A DNA stretch of 64,000 nucleotides from Pseudofrankia saprophytica (GCF_000235425.2 NZ_KI912266.1:1347823-1411822), one strand, 5' to 3'. Positions 16,879 to 25,801 are shown, numbered from the stretch's first letter. Notes: generated from the letters alone by a model not told the origin. Numbers and translations: made by a program.

Positions 16879-19395
16879 ATGGTGGTCGGAGACGGCACGG
16901 TCGAAGGCCCGGGCGGCGGCGGGGTGGAACCTCTCGACGAGGACGACCCGACCAGGCTTGGTCCCTACGAGCTGCTGGGGCGCCTCGGCCAGGGCGGGAT
17001 GGGCACGGTGTTCCTCGGCCGCCGGGCAGACCCCGACGGGGCTGATGACGGCGAAACGGCGGCAGGCGCCGCCGCCCCGGACAGGGCCGACCCTCGCGGG
17101 AGTGGCCGGGAGCGGCTCGTCGCGGTCAAGGTGATCAGGCCCGACCTGGCGCGCGAGCCGGAGTTCCGGGAGCGGTTCGGCCAGGAGGCGACCGCGGCCC
17201 GCCGGGTCGCGCGGTTCTGTACCGCCGAGGTGTTGGACGTGGACGTCGCGTCCCGCCGGCCTTACCTGGTCACCGAGTACATCGAGGGGCGCACGTTGGC
17301 CGCCGCCGTCCGCGAGGACGGGCCGCTGCCGGGCGTCGAGGTGGAGCGGCTGGCGGTCGCGGTCGCCTCGGCGCTGACGGCCATCCATGCCGCCGGCCTG
17401 GTCCACCGTGACCTGAAACCGGGCAACATCATGCTGTCGCCATCGGGCGCCCGCGTCATCGACTTCGGCATCGCCCGGGCGATGGACGCGACGACCACGT
17501 TCACCCATGCCGGCGTCGGCACGCCCGCGTTCATGGCACCCGAACAGGCGCTCGGCGGCGTGGTCGCCCCGCCAGCCGACATCTACGCCTGGGGTGGGGT
17601 CGTGCTCTACGCGGCCACCGGTCGGCTGCCACACGGCGACGGCCCCAGCCCGGTGGTGCTCTACCGCGCCGTCAACGAGGAACCCGACCTGACCGGCCTC
17701 GACCCGGGCCTGCGGGAGCTGGTCGCCCGGGCGATGGCGAAGGACCCGGCCACGCGCCCGACCGCCCAGGGCCTGCTGCTGCTCCTCGTCGGCGCCACCC
17801 AGCTCGACGACGAGGAGAACAAGGAGGACGACGAGGAAGACGCGCCGCTCGAGCCGGAAGAGCCGGTCGAGCCGGTCGCCGCGACCGCGAGACCCGACGC
17901 GGCGCCACTCCCGCCTTCTCAGCGGCCGTCGTCGGCCAACCCGTCCGCCGGCGCGATCTTCCCAGCCGCGCCATCTCCACGACGGGTCGCGCGGTCGGCG
18001 ATGGAAGAGGCGCTGGCGCTGGCCGCGGACATCGCCCGGGACATCGACGCCGGTCGCGCCGCACTGGCGAGGCCGCGCCCGGCCAGCGTGTCCCCGGCCG
18101 GTCCGGGCACCCACGCCGCCGGCGAGGAGACGACCGCCCGGGCCCTACCGACAGATCCTCGCGGGCGCGCCGCCCCCGCCCGGCCGGCCGCGACGACCGA
18201 CCCGCCCACCCGGGAGGCGACCACCTTCGTTCCGCCTCACCTGGCCGGCGGGACGCGGCCGCCCGACGATGCTCACCGACTCGACGATGGCCGCCCGGTC
18301 GACGGCGGCGCGGACCCGGCCGGCCGCCGCCGGCCGACCAGGCGGTTCGGCGTGCGCCGCGCCGGGCTGGTCGGGCTCGGACCGGCCGTCGACGCGGTCC
18401 CGCTCGGCGAGCCGCTCGCCGGCCACACCGGCCAGGTCACGTCGGTCGCGTTCGCCCCCGACGGCCGGATGCTCGCGACGGCGAGCGTGGACGGCACCGC
18501 CCGGGTGTGGCGGCTCGCCGGCGAGACCGACACCGGCGCGTCCCCGCTGGGTGAACCGCTGCGCGGCCACGAGGGGCGGGTGCTCGCGGTCGCGTACTCG
18601 CCGGACGGGCGCGCGCTGGCGACCGCGGGTGGCGACCACACGGCGCGGCTCTGGCTGCGGGCGGCCACCGGCTCCGAAGCGCGGCCCGCCGTCGACGGCC
18701 ATGGCTACCACCCGCTCGGGATCGCCCACGGCCACTCCGACCAGGTGACCTCGGTGGCGTTCGCCCGCGGAGGCCGGCTGCTCGCCACCGGCGGCCTCGA
18801 CGGGACGGCCCGGCTCTGGCAGCTCGACCTCGACGGCGCCAGCCGGGACGCCGTCCGCCCGCTCGGGCGCCCGCTCGCCGGCCACCAGGGGAAGGTCCTC
18901 GCCGTCGCGTTCTCGCCGGACGGCCAGATCCTCGCCACCGCCGGGACGGACCACACCGCGCGGCTCTGGGACCTGACGTCGTCGGTCCCCCGCCCGCTCG
19001 GCCCGCCGCTCGCCGACCACCGCTGGCACGTGCGGGCGCTCGCCGTGTCACCCGACGGTGTCACCCTCGCCGTGGCCGCCGGCTTCGGCGCCGTCCGCCT
19101 GTGGGACCTGACCGACCCGGCGCATCCGTCAAGCCTCGCCGAGCTGGCCAGCCGGCAGAGCGGCCAGGTCCGGGCGGTCGCCTTCGCCGCCGACGGCCGC
19201 ACCCTCGCGGCCGCCGTCGGTATCGGCGCCGCAGTCAGCCTGTGGAACGTCGAGGACCCGGCGAGCCCGGAGCCGCTCGGCCAGCTCTCGACCGGTCACG
19301 TCGGCACCGTCCGGGCGCTCGCCTTCTCCCCGACCGACGACATCCTCGCCACCGCGGGCGACACCTCAGCCCGCCTCTGGCGCCCCGCGGAGTAG
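16879..19395 (+). CDS. Ser/Thr protein kinase with WD40 propeller, apparently soluble
   Basis: This 838-residue paralogue of the kinase at 10910 has the glycine loop GRLGQGGMGTVF, VKVIRPDLA, HRDLKPGN near residue 175, DFG near 195 and APEQALG, so it should be active. A long acidic and Pro/Ala-rich linker follows (about 310-510, including EENKEDDEEDA), then seven WD40 blades (about 514-838). Unlike the first kinase, no clear membrane segment separates the kinase from the propeller, so the propeller is probably cytoplasmic. The ATG follows GCGACAGGGGCG, and the gene is divergent from the ABM gene. Confidence 0.88.
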   Translation: MVVGDGTVEGPGGGGVEPLDEDDPTRLGPYELLGRLGQGGMGTVFLGRRADPDGADDGETAAGAAAPDRADPRGSGRERLVAVKVIRPDLAREPEFRERFGQEATAARRVARFCTAEVLDVDVASRRPYLVTEYIEGRTLAAAVREDGPLPGVEVERLAVAVASALTAIHAAGLVHRDLKPGNIMLSPSGARVIDFGIARAMDATTTFTHAGVGTPAFMAPEQALGGVVAPPADIYAWGGVVLYAATGRLPHGDGPSPVVLYRAVNEEPDLTGLDPGLRELVARAMAKDPATRPTAQGLLLLLVGATQLDDEENKEDDEEDAPLEPEEPVEPVAATARPDAAPLPPSQRPSSANPSAGAIFPAAPSPRRVARSAMEEALALAADIARDIDAGRAALARPRPASVSPAGPGTHAAGEETTARALPTDPRGRAAPARPAATTDPPTREATTFVPPHLAGGTRPPDDAHRLDDGRPVDGGADPAGRRRPTRRFGVRRAGLVGLGPAVDAVPLGEPLAGHTGQVTSVAFAPDGRMLATASVDGTARVWRLAGETDTGASPLGEPLRGHEGRVLAVAYSPDGRALATAGGDHTARLWLRAATGSEARPAVDGHGYHPLGIAHGHSDQVTSVAFARGGRLLATGGLDGTARLWQLDLDGASRDAVRPLGRPLAGHQGKVLAVAFSPDGQILATAGTDHTARLWDLTSSVPRPLGPPLADHRWHVRALAVSPDGVTLAVAAGFGAVRLWDLTDPAHPSSLAELASRQSGQVRAVAFAADGRTLAAAVGIGAAVSLWNVEDPASPEPLGQLSTGHVGTVRALAFSPTDDILATAGDTSARLWRPAE

Positions 19396-19485
19396 CTCGA
19401 CCGATTCCGACCACCAGCCGGACGGATGACGAGGAAGGCTCAGCCAGGACGAGCCGCCAGGACGGGCTCAGTAGCCCATCGGCGG

Positions 19486-20844
19486 TCAGTTCGCCATGTC
19501 GACGAAGCGGGAGTAGTGACCCTGGAACGCGACCGTGACGGTGCCGGTCGGGCCGTTACGGTGCTTGGCGATGATCAGGTCGGCCTCGCCGGCCCGGGCG
19601 GATTCCTTTTCGACGGTGTCCTCGCGGTACAGCAGGATCACGGCGTCGGCGTCCTGCTCCAGGCTGCCGGACTCGCGAAGGTCGGAGACCTGGGGCCGCT
19701 TGTCGGCACGCTGTTCGGAGGCGCGGTTCAGCTGTGAGATCGCCACGACGGGAACCTCCAGCTCCTTGGCGAGCAGCTTCAGCGACCGGGAGATCTCGCT
19801 GACCTCCTGCTGCCGGCTCTCCACTCTCTTCGGCGAGGACATGAGCTGCAGGTAGTCGAGGATGACGAGGCGAAGGTCATGGCGCTGGCGCAGCCGGCGC
19901 GCCTTCGCCCGGATCTCCATCATCGTCAGGTGCGGGCTGTCGTCGATGAACAGCGGCGCCTCGGCGACCTCGCCCATCCGCCGCGCCAGCCGTGCCCAGT
20001 CGTCGTCGGTCAGCCGGCCGGTCCGGATGTTCTGCAGCGAGACCCGGGCCTCCGCGGACAACAGCCGCATGGTGATCTCCATGCGGCTCATCTCCAGCGA
20101 GAAGATGACGGACGTCATTCCGTGCTTGATGGAGGCCGCCCGCGCGAAGTCGAGACCCAGAGTCGACTTCCCGACCGCCGGGCGGGCGGCGACGATCCAC
20201 AGCTGTCCACCGTGGAGTCCGTTGGTCAGCTCGTCGAGGTCGGTGAAGCCGGTGGGCACGCCGGTGAGGGCGCCCTCGTGGCCGGCGATCGCCTCGATCT
20301 CCTCGAGGGCCGGGTTGAGCAGGTCACCCAGCGGCGAGTAGTCCTCGGTGGTGCGCCGCTCGGTGACCTCATAGACGGCGGCCTGGGCGCGGTCGACCAA
20401 CTCGTCGACATCGTTCGACGGGCCGTAGGCGAGCTGGACTATCTTCGTGCCGGCCTCGGCGAGGCGGCGCAGCACGGCCTTCTCCGCGACGATCCTGGCG
20501 TAGTAGCCCGCGTTCGCGGCGGTCGGCACGCTGGAGATCAACGTATGCAGGTAGCCGGGGCCGCCAACGCGATCCAGCAGGTCACGCCGGCCGAGCTCCG
20601 CGGCGACGCTGACCGTGTCGGCCGGCTCGCCGCGACCATAGAGGTCACCGATGATCTCGAACACCGTGGAGTGCGCCGGCCGGTAGAAGTCGCCCGCGCG
20701 CATCACCTCGATGACGTCGGCGATGGCGTCCTTGGACAGCATCATGCCGCCGAGCACGCTCTGCTCGGCCGGCAGGTCGTGTGGGGGTGTGCGGTCGAAC
20801 TCGACGGGCTGGCCGCCACCGCGCGCGATGTCGGTGACCGTCAC
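19486..20844 (-). CDS. dnaB: Replicative DNA helicase DnaB
   Basis: DnaB is the hexameric 5'-3' helicase of the replication fork. From the chosen start it has 452 residues: an N-terminal DnaG-binding domain beginning near DLPAEQSVLGGMML, then a RecA-like domain with Walker A ARPAVGKST and Walker B LVILDYLQLM. No intein is present. The GTG at 20844 is preferred because GGGGGGTGAGG precedes it; an upstream GTG at 20877 would add 11 residues. Two hairpins isolate it from rplI, so it has its own promoter region, which is rich in candidate control sites. Confidence 0.95.
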   Translation of the reverse strand: MTVTDIARGGGQPVEFDRTPPHDLPAEQSVLGGMMLSKDAIADVIEVMRAGDFYRPAHSTVFEIIGDLYGRGEPADTVSVAAELGRRDLLDRVGGPGYLHTLISSVPTAANAGYYARIVAEKAVLRRLAEAGTKIVQLAYGPSNDVDELVDRAQAAVYEVTERRTTEDYSPLGDLLNPALEEIEAIAGHEGALTGVPTGFTDLDELTNGLHGGQLWIVAARPAVGKSTLGLDFARAASIKHGMTSVIFSLEMSRMEITMRLLSAEARVSLQNIRTGRLTDDDWARLARRMGEVAEAPLFIDDSPHLTMMEIRAKARRLRQRHDLRLVILDYLQLMSSPKRVESRQQEVSEISRSLKLLAKELEVPVVAISQLNRASEQRADKRPQVSDLRESGSLEQDADAVILLYREDTVEKESARAGEADLIIAKHRNGPTGTVTVAFQGHYSRFVDMAN

Positions 20845-20915
20845 CCGCCTCACCCCCCGTCCACGATCTTCCAGCACGGCCCGACAACGCTACGTACCGC
20901 CCCCCGGCTGACCAG

Positions 20916-20964
20916 GCCGGTCAACCAGTGCTGGTCAACCGGGGCCGGTCAACCAGTGCTGGTC
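20916..20964. repeat. 22-bp direct repeats upstream of dnaB
   Basis: A 22-bp unit containing GGTCAACCAGTGCTGGTC occurs at 20916-20937 and again at 20943-20964 without mismatch. Each unit contains the small dyad ACCAG-TG-CTGGT. The 27-bp spacing and position, 70-120 bases before dnaB, suggest an operator. Confidence 0.6.
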
Positions 20965-20985
20965 GACCCAGGCCAGTACCGTGCA

Positions 20986-21001
20986 TCGAACAAATGTTCG
21001 A
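20986..21001. promoter_or_regulatory. LexA/SOS box upstream of dnaB
   Basis: TCGAACAAATGTTCGA fits the actinobacterial SOS box TCGAAC-N4-GTTCGA in every fixed position, and the dyad extends to CATCGAACA-AA-TGTTCGATG (20984-21003). It lies 141 bases upstream of the dnaB start used here. LexA control of dnaB is inferred. Confidence 0.7.
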
Positions 21002-21158
21002 TGAGGCGGCCGGCCTGTGTCAAGCAGGAGCGCTGGGACGGCCGCGCGCGCCGGATGGGGACGAACGTGCGTGCGCCTCCCCGCGCGTCGCCCTCGGAGC
21101 CCCGCGGCGATCCCTGAGTGGCCGACTTTAGGGAACACAGCCCCCGACCAGCAAAAAG

Positions 21159-21388
21159 TTATCCACAGGCATGTGTGGAAAACCTGTGGGCAACGCCGGT
21201 ACGACCTGGGGAGGACCTCGGGACGACGGCCGATGAGCTGTGGACAGACTAGCGGCTTACCGGCCAGGATCGGCTGTCAGGCTGGGCATTCTCCCCGGCG
21301 CCCTGTGGACACAAAAAAAGTTCACCAAAGTCTCCGAACGGGGCCCCTGCAGGGAGAGCGTCGCCTTACGAGGGCCACTTGTGGACCA
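21159..21388. promoter_or_regulatory. Cluster of six DnaA-box-like sites upstream of dnaB
   Basis: TTATCCACA lies at 21159-21167 on the plus strand. On the other strand are TTTTCCACA (21174-21182), TTGCCCACA (21185-21193), CTGTCCACA (21241-21249), GTGTCCACA (21304-21312) and TGGTCCACA (21380-21388). The first is a perfect classical DnaA box, and the CTGTCCACA and GTGTCCACA sites differ by one base from the actinobacterial consensus TTGTCCACA. The density is well above what a GC-rich background would give. Confidence 0.65.
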
Positions 21389-21445
21389 CGCGACGTGCCG
21401 ACGCCGACATTCGATGACACGGACAGGCCGGTCCGGAGACGACGA

Positions 21446-21481
21446 TGCCCGGTGCCCCGGACGTTTCCGGGACACCGGGCA
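21446..21481 (-). terminator. Second terminator hairpin after rplI
   Basis: A 16-bp stem with one mismatch (TGCCCGGTGCCCCGGA against its partner) closes the loop CGTT. It lies next to the hairpin at 21491-21522. Confidence 0.7.
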
Positions 21482-21490
21482 GGTGTCGTG

Positions 21491-21522
21491 CGGGGGCTCG
21501 GCGCCTGGGCGCCGAGCCCCCG
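21491..21522 (-). terminator. Terminator hairpin after rplI
   Basis: A perfect 15-bp stem (CGGGGGCTCGGCGCC and its complement) with a two-base loop begins 18 bases after the rplI stop. It ends the rpsF-ssb-rpsR-rplI transcript before dnaB. Confidence 0.85.
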
Positions 21523-21540
21523 CGTGACCGCTTCCGCGCG

Positions 21541-21987
21541 TCAGGCCGCGGCGACCTTGACGGTCAGCTGGGCGGTCACCTCGGGGTGCAGGTGCACCGC
21601 GACGGTGTGCTGACCGACGGCCTTGATCGGCGAGGTCAGCTGGACCTTCCGCCTGTCCAGCGCCGGGCCGCCCGCCTTCGCCACGGCCTCCGTGACGTCG
21701 CCGGCGGTGATCGAGCCGAAGAGCCGGCCTTCCTTGCCCGCCCGGCTGGTCAGCGTCACGGACAGCGCCTTGAGCTGCGCGGCGATCTCCTGCGCGTGCC
21801 CCAGGTCACGGACCTCGCGGGCCGATCGGGCCCGCTTGATCTGCTCGACCTGGCGCTCGATGCCGCGGGTCGCGATGATCGCAAACTGCTTGGGAACCAG
21901 GTAGTTACGGCCGTAGCCGTCGGCCACCTCGACGATATCGCCGGGGCTGCCGAGACCTGGCACCTCCTGGGTGAGAACGAGCTTCAT
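21541..21987 (-). CDS. rplI: Large-subunit ribosomal protein bL9
   Basis: bL9 binds 23S rRNA at the base of the L1 stalk. The 148-residue sequence has the N-terminal domain MKLVLTQEVPGLGSPGDIVEVADGYGRNYLVPKQFA split as expected by the connecting helix (VEQIKRARSAREV) from the C-terminal domain. Length and start are typical. It is the last gene of the rpsF-ssb-rpsR-rplI operon, 15 bases after rpsR, and is followed by two hairpins. Confidence 0.97.
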   Translation of the reverse strand: MKLVLTQEVPGLGSPGDIVEVADGYGRNYLVPKQFAIIATRGIERQVEQIKRARSAREVRDLGHAQEIAAQLKALSVTLTSRAGKEGRLFGSITAGDVTEAVAKAGGPALDRRKVQLTSPIKAVGQHTVAVHLHPEVTAQLTVKVAAA

Positions 21988-22002
21988 GTCCCGTCACCCT
22001 CC

Positions 22003-22239
22003 TCAGCGCGCGGTGGAGGTGTAGGGCAGCAGCGCCATCTCGCGGCTGTTCTTCACCGCGATGGCGACGTCCCGCTGATGCTGGCTGCAGTTGCCGGTGA
22101 CCCGGCGGGCACGGATCTTGCCGCGGTCCGAGATGAACTTGCGCAGCAGCGACGTGTCCTTGTAGTCGATGTACTCGGTCTTGTCCTTGCAGAAAACGCA
22201 AACCTTCTTCTTAGGCTTGCGCACAGCCGCCTTGGCCAT
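22003..22239 (-). CDS. rpsR: Small-subunit ribosomal protein bS18
   Basis: bS18 pairs with bS6 on the 30S platform. The 78-residue protein begins [12 protein letters not shown] and holds CVFCKDK, then [25 protein letters not shown], the diagnostic S18 core. A CxxC-type pair (CVFC) plus a later Cys-His pair suggests the zinc-binding form. It lies between ssb and rplI. Confidence 0.97.
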   Translation of the reverse strand: MAKAAVRKPKKKVCVFCKDKTEYIDYKDTSLLRKFISDRGKIRARRVTGNCSQHQRDVAIAVKNSREMALLPYTSTAR

Positions 22240-22432
22240 GGTTGTGCACTCCTAGATTCAGACGAAGTCGGGTGAGGTCCCGGAGACCTCGTCAGGCGCG
22301 AGGCGCCATCGAGGTCCGGGTCCGGTCCCGGGCAGCATCGCGGCCTGGGCGAAGTCGCCAAGCGCGCGGCGGGCAGGCTCAGCCGGCTCGGCGCGCGCCG
22401 GGCGAGAGACGCCCGGACACCACGAACGGGCG

Positions 22433-23086
22433 CTAGAAGGGCGGCTCGTCGGAGTAGCCACCGGACGGCTGCGACCAGGGGTCCTCGACGGAGCCGCCGG
22501 AATAGCCGCCCCCCGAGGAGGACGAGCCACCGCCGCCACCGCCGCGGTAACCACCGCCGCCGCCACCGGGGCCGCTCGCGCCGCCGGCACCGGCCGCGCC
22601 GCCGTTGTAGCCACCGGCGCCAGCGGCGCCAGCGCCAGCACCAGCACCAGCGCTTGCGCCGCCTCGGTACCCACCGTCCGACGGGCCGTCGTAGCCGCCG
22701 CCACCGCCGGGACCGCCACCGCGCGCCGCGCGGACGACCTTGGCCGTCGCGTACCGCAGCGACGGGCCGATCTCATCGACGTCGAGCTCGATGACGGTGC
22801 GCTTCTCGCCCTCACGGGTCTCGAACGAGCGCTGCTTGAGTCGACCCTGGACGATCACGCGCGCGCCCTTGGTCAGCGACTCCGCGACGTGCTCGGCCGC
22901 CTGCCGCCAGATCGAGCAGCGCAGGAACAGCGGTTCGCCGTCCTTCCACTCGTTGGTGGCCCGGTCGAGCGTGCGCGGCGTCGAGGCGACCGTGAAGCTG
23001 GCGACGGCAGCCCCGTTCGGGGTGAACCGCAGCTCCGGGTCGCTGGTCAGATTGCCGACGACTGTGATGACGGTCTCACCGGCCAT
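22433..23086 (-). CDS. ssb: Single-stranded DNA-binding protein
   Basis: SSB coats single-stranded DNA and recruits partner proteins by its acidic tip. The ATG at 23086 gives 217 residues: an OB fold (about 1-110, from [20 protein letters not shown]), then a 90-residue Gly-rich linker with repeats such as [11 protein letters not shown], and the tip YSDEPPF, a variant of the usual DDIPF. The same frame stays open 104 codons upstream, but that part overlaps rpsF and has no ribosome site. The gene is the second of the rpsF operon. Confidence 0.95.
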   Translation of the reverse strand: MAGETVITVVGNLTSDPELRFTPNGAAVASFTVASTPRTLDRATNEWKDGEPLFLRCSIWRQAAEHVAESLTKGARVIVQGRLKQRSFETREGEKRTVIELDVDEIGPSLRYATAKVVRAARGGGPGGGGGYDGPSDGGYRGGASAGAGAGAGAAGAGGYNGGAAGAGGASGPGGGGGGYRGGGGGGSSSSGGGYSGGSVEDPWSQPSGGYSDEPPF

Positions 23087-23114
23087 GGGATGTGCCCCCT
23101 GTCCCGCGGGTGTG

Positions 23115-23441
23115 TCAGGCGGCCGGCCGGCGGGCGACGCGCGGCTTCTTCGCGTCGGGCAGCCGGATGACCTTGGTGCGGATAACCGACTCGTTGAGCG
23201 TGAGCTGACGGTCGAGCTCGGCGACGACGTCAGGATCGGCGTGCAGATCGATGACGGCGTAGATGCCCTCGTGGCTCTTGCGGATCTCGTAGGAGAGCCG
23301 GCGCCGACCCCAGACGTCGACCTTCTCCACCGCGCCGCCGCCGTTGCGGACGACGGACAGGAACTGGTCGAGGGATGGCGCGACGGTGCGCTCCTCAAGA
23401 TCCGGATCGAGGATGACCATCAGTTCGTAATGACGTGCCAA
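23115..23441 (-). CDS. rpsF: Small-subunit ribosomal protein bS6, TTG start
   Basis: bS6 binds 16S rRNA together with bS18. The S6 core is clear: [37 protein letters not shown]. The protein is 108 residues if translation starts at TTG 23441-23439, which is preceded by AGGAGGT at about ten bases and places ARHYE at residue 2 as in relatives. No ATG or GTG gives a sensible length. It is the first gene of the operon with ssb, rpsR and rplI. Confidence 0.93.
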   Translation of the reverse strand: MARHYELMVILDPDLEERTVAPSLDQFLSVVRNGGGAVEKVDVWGRRRLSYEIRKSHEGIYAVIDLHADPDVVAELDRQLTLNESVIRTKVIRLPDAKKPRVARRPAA

Positions 23442-23642
23442 GGCTGAACCCACCTCCTGTGGACTCGGCGGCCACGGGTTGCACCCATGGCAGGAGGGAA
23501 TGATGCGCGCTCTCGCTACCGCACCCCCGCTGCCGCGCCGTTGGTACCGGGACATCCCTGGTACCGGGGCCGTAGTGGTGGGTCACGGCGGAGAACGCGC
23601 CGACGGCGCCCGCGATAAGGCAAGCACCGTGCCGCGTCGAGC

Positions 23643-23963
23643 TTACTCGACGTGCTCGGCGTCCCGGCCGGGCAGGGCACCCCGGTCACCGGGCTGGCCG
23701 TCCGCCGCCGGCCCATACCACACGGTGCGCGCCCACCCCCAGACGACCGCGAGCAGGCCGACGATCGCGAGCAGGATGAGCAGGCCGCGCAGGTGCCGCC
23801 CGGGCGACGGGTCGACGGCCGCCAGCACGATGACGCACAACACGGCGGCGGCTGCCCCGCCGGCGAGCGGGTAGGCCAGCGCGTTCCTGGCCCGCTCGCC
23901 GTCGCCGGCCGGGCCTCCGGCCGGGCGTCCTTCTAGGTCACCGCCTGTACTCATCGTCCCCAT
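23643..23963 (-). CDS. Small two-span membrane protein
   Basis: From the ATG at 23963 this is a 106-residue protein of unknown function. A polar Gly-rich N-terminus leads to two hydrophobic segments (about 28-48 and 58-76) with a short basic loop between them, then WYGPAADGQ and an acidic end. An ATG three codons later is an equally good start. It lies upstream of rpsF on the same strand with about 200 bases between, and the gap holds a direct repeat of GGTACCGGG. Confidence 0.6.
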   Translation of the reverse strand: MGTMSTGGDLEGRPAGGPAGDGERARNALAYPLAGGAAAAVLCVIVLAAVDPSPGRHLRGLLILLAIVGLLAVVWGWARTVWYGPAADGQPGDRGALPGRDAEHVE

Positions 23964-24133
23964 CCTGGCGCACTCACGACGCGATTCGCCTCGTGGTGGC
24001 CGTATCGGCGGGGCGCGTCGCCCGCCGACGGCGCTCGGCCCGCTCGCCCACGCCGCGCTCCCCAACATGACCGTCACTCTGGGTTACCGTCCGCGCGATG
24101 CCAGCGCACGGACGGGCCGACCCGGGGTAAGGA

Positions 24134-24502
24134 GTGGCGACGGCGGTGGTGACCTCGCATCGGCAGCGGCCGGCGCACGGCGCGGACGAGGCGCCCGTGA
24201 TGCCGTACCCGGCACAGGCCATGGCCACGTTGCTCGCTGGTGTCGTCGTGGCCGGGTTCGTCCTGGTGGCGGGCGGCGCGTTGGCGCCGCCCGCCGGGGG
24301 CACCGAGCCATCCACCTCGGGCCGGTTGGCGGCGCGGCCGACCTCGACGGCGGCCGCGCCGCCACCGCCGGCCGCGGCGCCGACGCCCACGGTCAGTCCG
24401 GCACACGGGCCGGTGGCCCAGCCGCCATCTCCAAAACGACTACCCACAGTGACGGAGAAACTGGTTCGAGGCGGGGGCTCGCCGACGCCCGGTCGGCACT
24501 GA
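24134..24502 (+). CDS. Hypothetical single-span, Ala/Pro-rich protein
   Basis: A possible 122-residue protein with one hydrophobic segment (about residues 32-52) followed by a Ser/Thr/Ala/Pro-rich tail, the layout of a small exported or anchored protein. An AAGGAG lies at 24129-24134, too close for the first GTG, so the true start may be the GTG at 24146. It is divergent from the small membrane protein and convergent with the PIG-V-like gene. Nothing in it is recognised. Confidence 0.4.
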   Translation: MATAVVTSHRQRPAHGADEAPVMPYPAQAMATLLAGVVVAGFVLVAGGALAPPAGGTEPSTSGRLAARPTSTAAAPPPPAAAPTPTVSPAHGPVAQPPSPKRLPTVTEKLVRGGGSPTPGRH

Positions 24503-24565
24503 CCGGCCCGACTGGGCCGACTGGGCCGAGTCCAACCCGACTCGACTCGACGGCATGGTCGTCGG

Positions 24566-25801
24566 TCAGTCGACCCAGCGGCCCTGGGTGAAGGCGACCA
24601 CGAAGGCGGCCATCACCGGACCGGACAGCCACAGGTAGGCGGGCGCCGCCCGGGGGAACCGGCCGGCGAGCCGCGCGAGCAGCAGGTAGACCGGGAACGC
24701 GACCAGCATCGTGCGCACGCCCGACGCGTAGTAGTTGGTCGCGGCCATCAGCACCGTGGCGGTACCGATGAACGTCGCCTCGGCCCACCGGCGGCTGTAC
24801 AGCAACGCGATCGTGACCACGATGCCGAGGACCACGGCCAGCAGCTCGGCCCGCCAGAACCAGGTGAACGTCGTCGAGCCGTCCGGCCCCGGGAAGGCCG
24901 ACTCCCAAGTCGCCTTCCAGCCCGACCATGGCCAGTCGACCCAGCGGTGCCAACCCTCGCGCATCGCGACCGTGTATGCGTTCCACTCCCCGGTCTTGCC
25001 ATGCAGGTACCAGAGGAAGCCGAACACGGGCAGCGGCGGGAGCGCCAGCGACAGCGCCGGCAACGCCAGCACCGGCAGCCCGGCCCGGCGACGTTCGACG
25101 AGGTACAGCACGACGAGCCCGCACCACAGCGGAATGCCGGTGACCCGGGTCGCGGCGGCGCCGGCGGCGAGCGCGCCGGCGAGCCACCACCGGCCGCGCC
25201 GGCCGGCGAGCCACGCGGTGCTCGCGAACGCCAGGAAAAGCGCCTCGGAGTAGCCGGCGAACAGGAACACGGCGTACGGCGCGAAGATCATTGCCAGCAC
25301 CGCCGCCCGGCCGGCGGCCGGGCCGCCGTCGTCCGTGGCCAGCCGCCAGATCGCCGCGGCCGAGACCGCCCCGGCCAGGAACACGACGATCAGTCCCGCG
25401 ACGATCCAGTTCGGCACGACGTAGTGCACCAGCCGGATGGCGAGCGGGAAGGCCGGGAAGTCGACCTCGGTCTTGTCGGAGTAGTGCGGCGAGACGTAGC
25501 CATAACGCGCCACCTTGGTGAACAGGCCGACGTCCCAGCGGTCCCACAGCTCGGTGAACCGGGGCACCTGCCCCAGCGCGCCCTCGACCACGACCCGCGC
25601 CGCGGCGAACGACAGCAACGCGACCGCCACCCGGCTGGCGCACCACAGCGGCAGCGTCGCCCGCGCCGACTCTGGCAGCCGAGCCCACCACCCACTCGCG
25701 GACGACGACAGCCGGGCCAGCGAGGTTGCCGAATCCGGCGGGCCCGGCGGCGCCGACGGGCCCGCCGGGTCCACCGGGTCCACCGGGTGCAGGGGTCTCA
25801 C
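24566..25801 (-). CDS. PIG-V-like GT-C mannosyltransferase
   Basis: The 411-residue polytopic protein resembles the PIG-V mannosyltransferase family, which transfers mannose from polyprenyl-phosphate donors on the outer face of the membrane. The segment FTELWDRWDVGLFTKVARYGY holds the acidic catalytic-loop residues typical of GT-C enzymes, and LFAGYSEALFLAFASTAW and ATRVTGIPLW are family-like. About ten membrane spans are visible. Its ATG overlaps the stop of the upstream GT gene by four bases (ATGA), so the two probably act in one cell-envelope glycan pathway; the acceptor is unknown. Confidence 0.82.
   Translation of the reverse strand: MRPLHPVDPVDPAGPSAPPGPPDSATSLARLSSSASGWWARLPESARATLPLWCASRVAVALLSFAAARVVVEGALGQVPRFTELWDRWDVGLFTKVARYGYVSPHYSDKTEVDFPAFPLAIRLVHYVVPNWIVAGLIVVFLAGAVSAAAIWRLATDDGGPAAGRAAVLAMIFAPYAVFLFAGYSEALFLAFASTAWLAGRRGRWWLAGALAAGAAATRVTGIPLWCGLVVLYLVERRRAGLPVLALPALSLALPPLPVFGFLWYLHGKTGEWNAYTVAMREGWHRWVDWPWSGWKATWESAFPGPDGSTTFTWFWRAELLAVVLGIVVTIALLYSRRWAEATFIGTATVLMAATNYYASGVRTMLVAFPVYLLLARLAGRFPRAAPAYLWLSGPVMAAFVVAFTQGRWVD

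Noticed and set aside
23087-23398. 104-codon upstream extension of the ssb frame
   Set aside because: It overlaps rpsF, is Ser/Arg-rich, and the ATG at 23086 begins the conserved OB fold.
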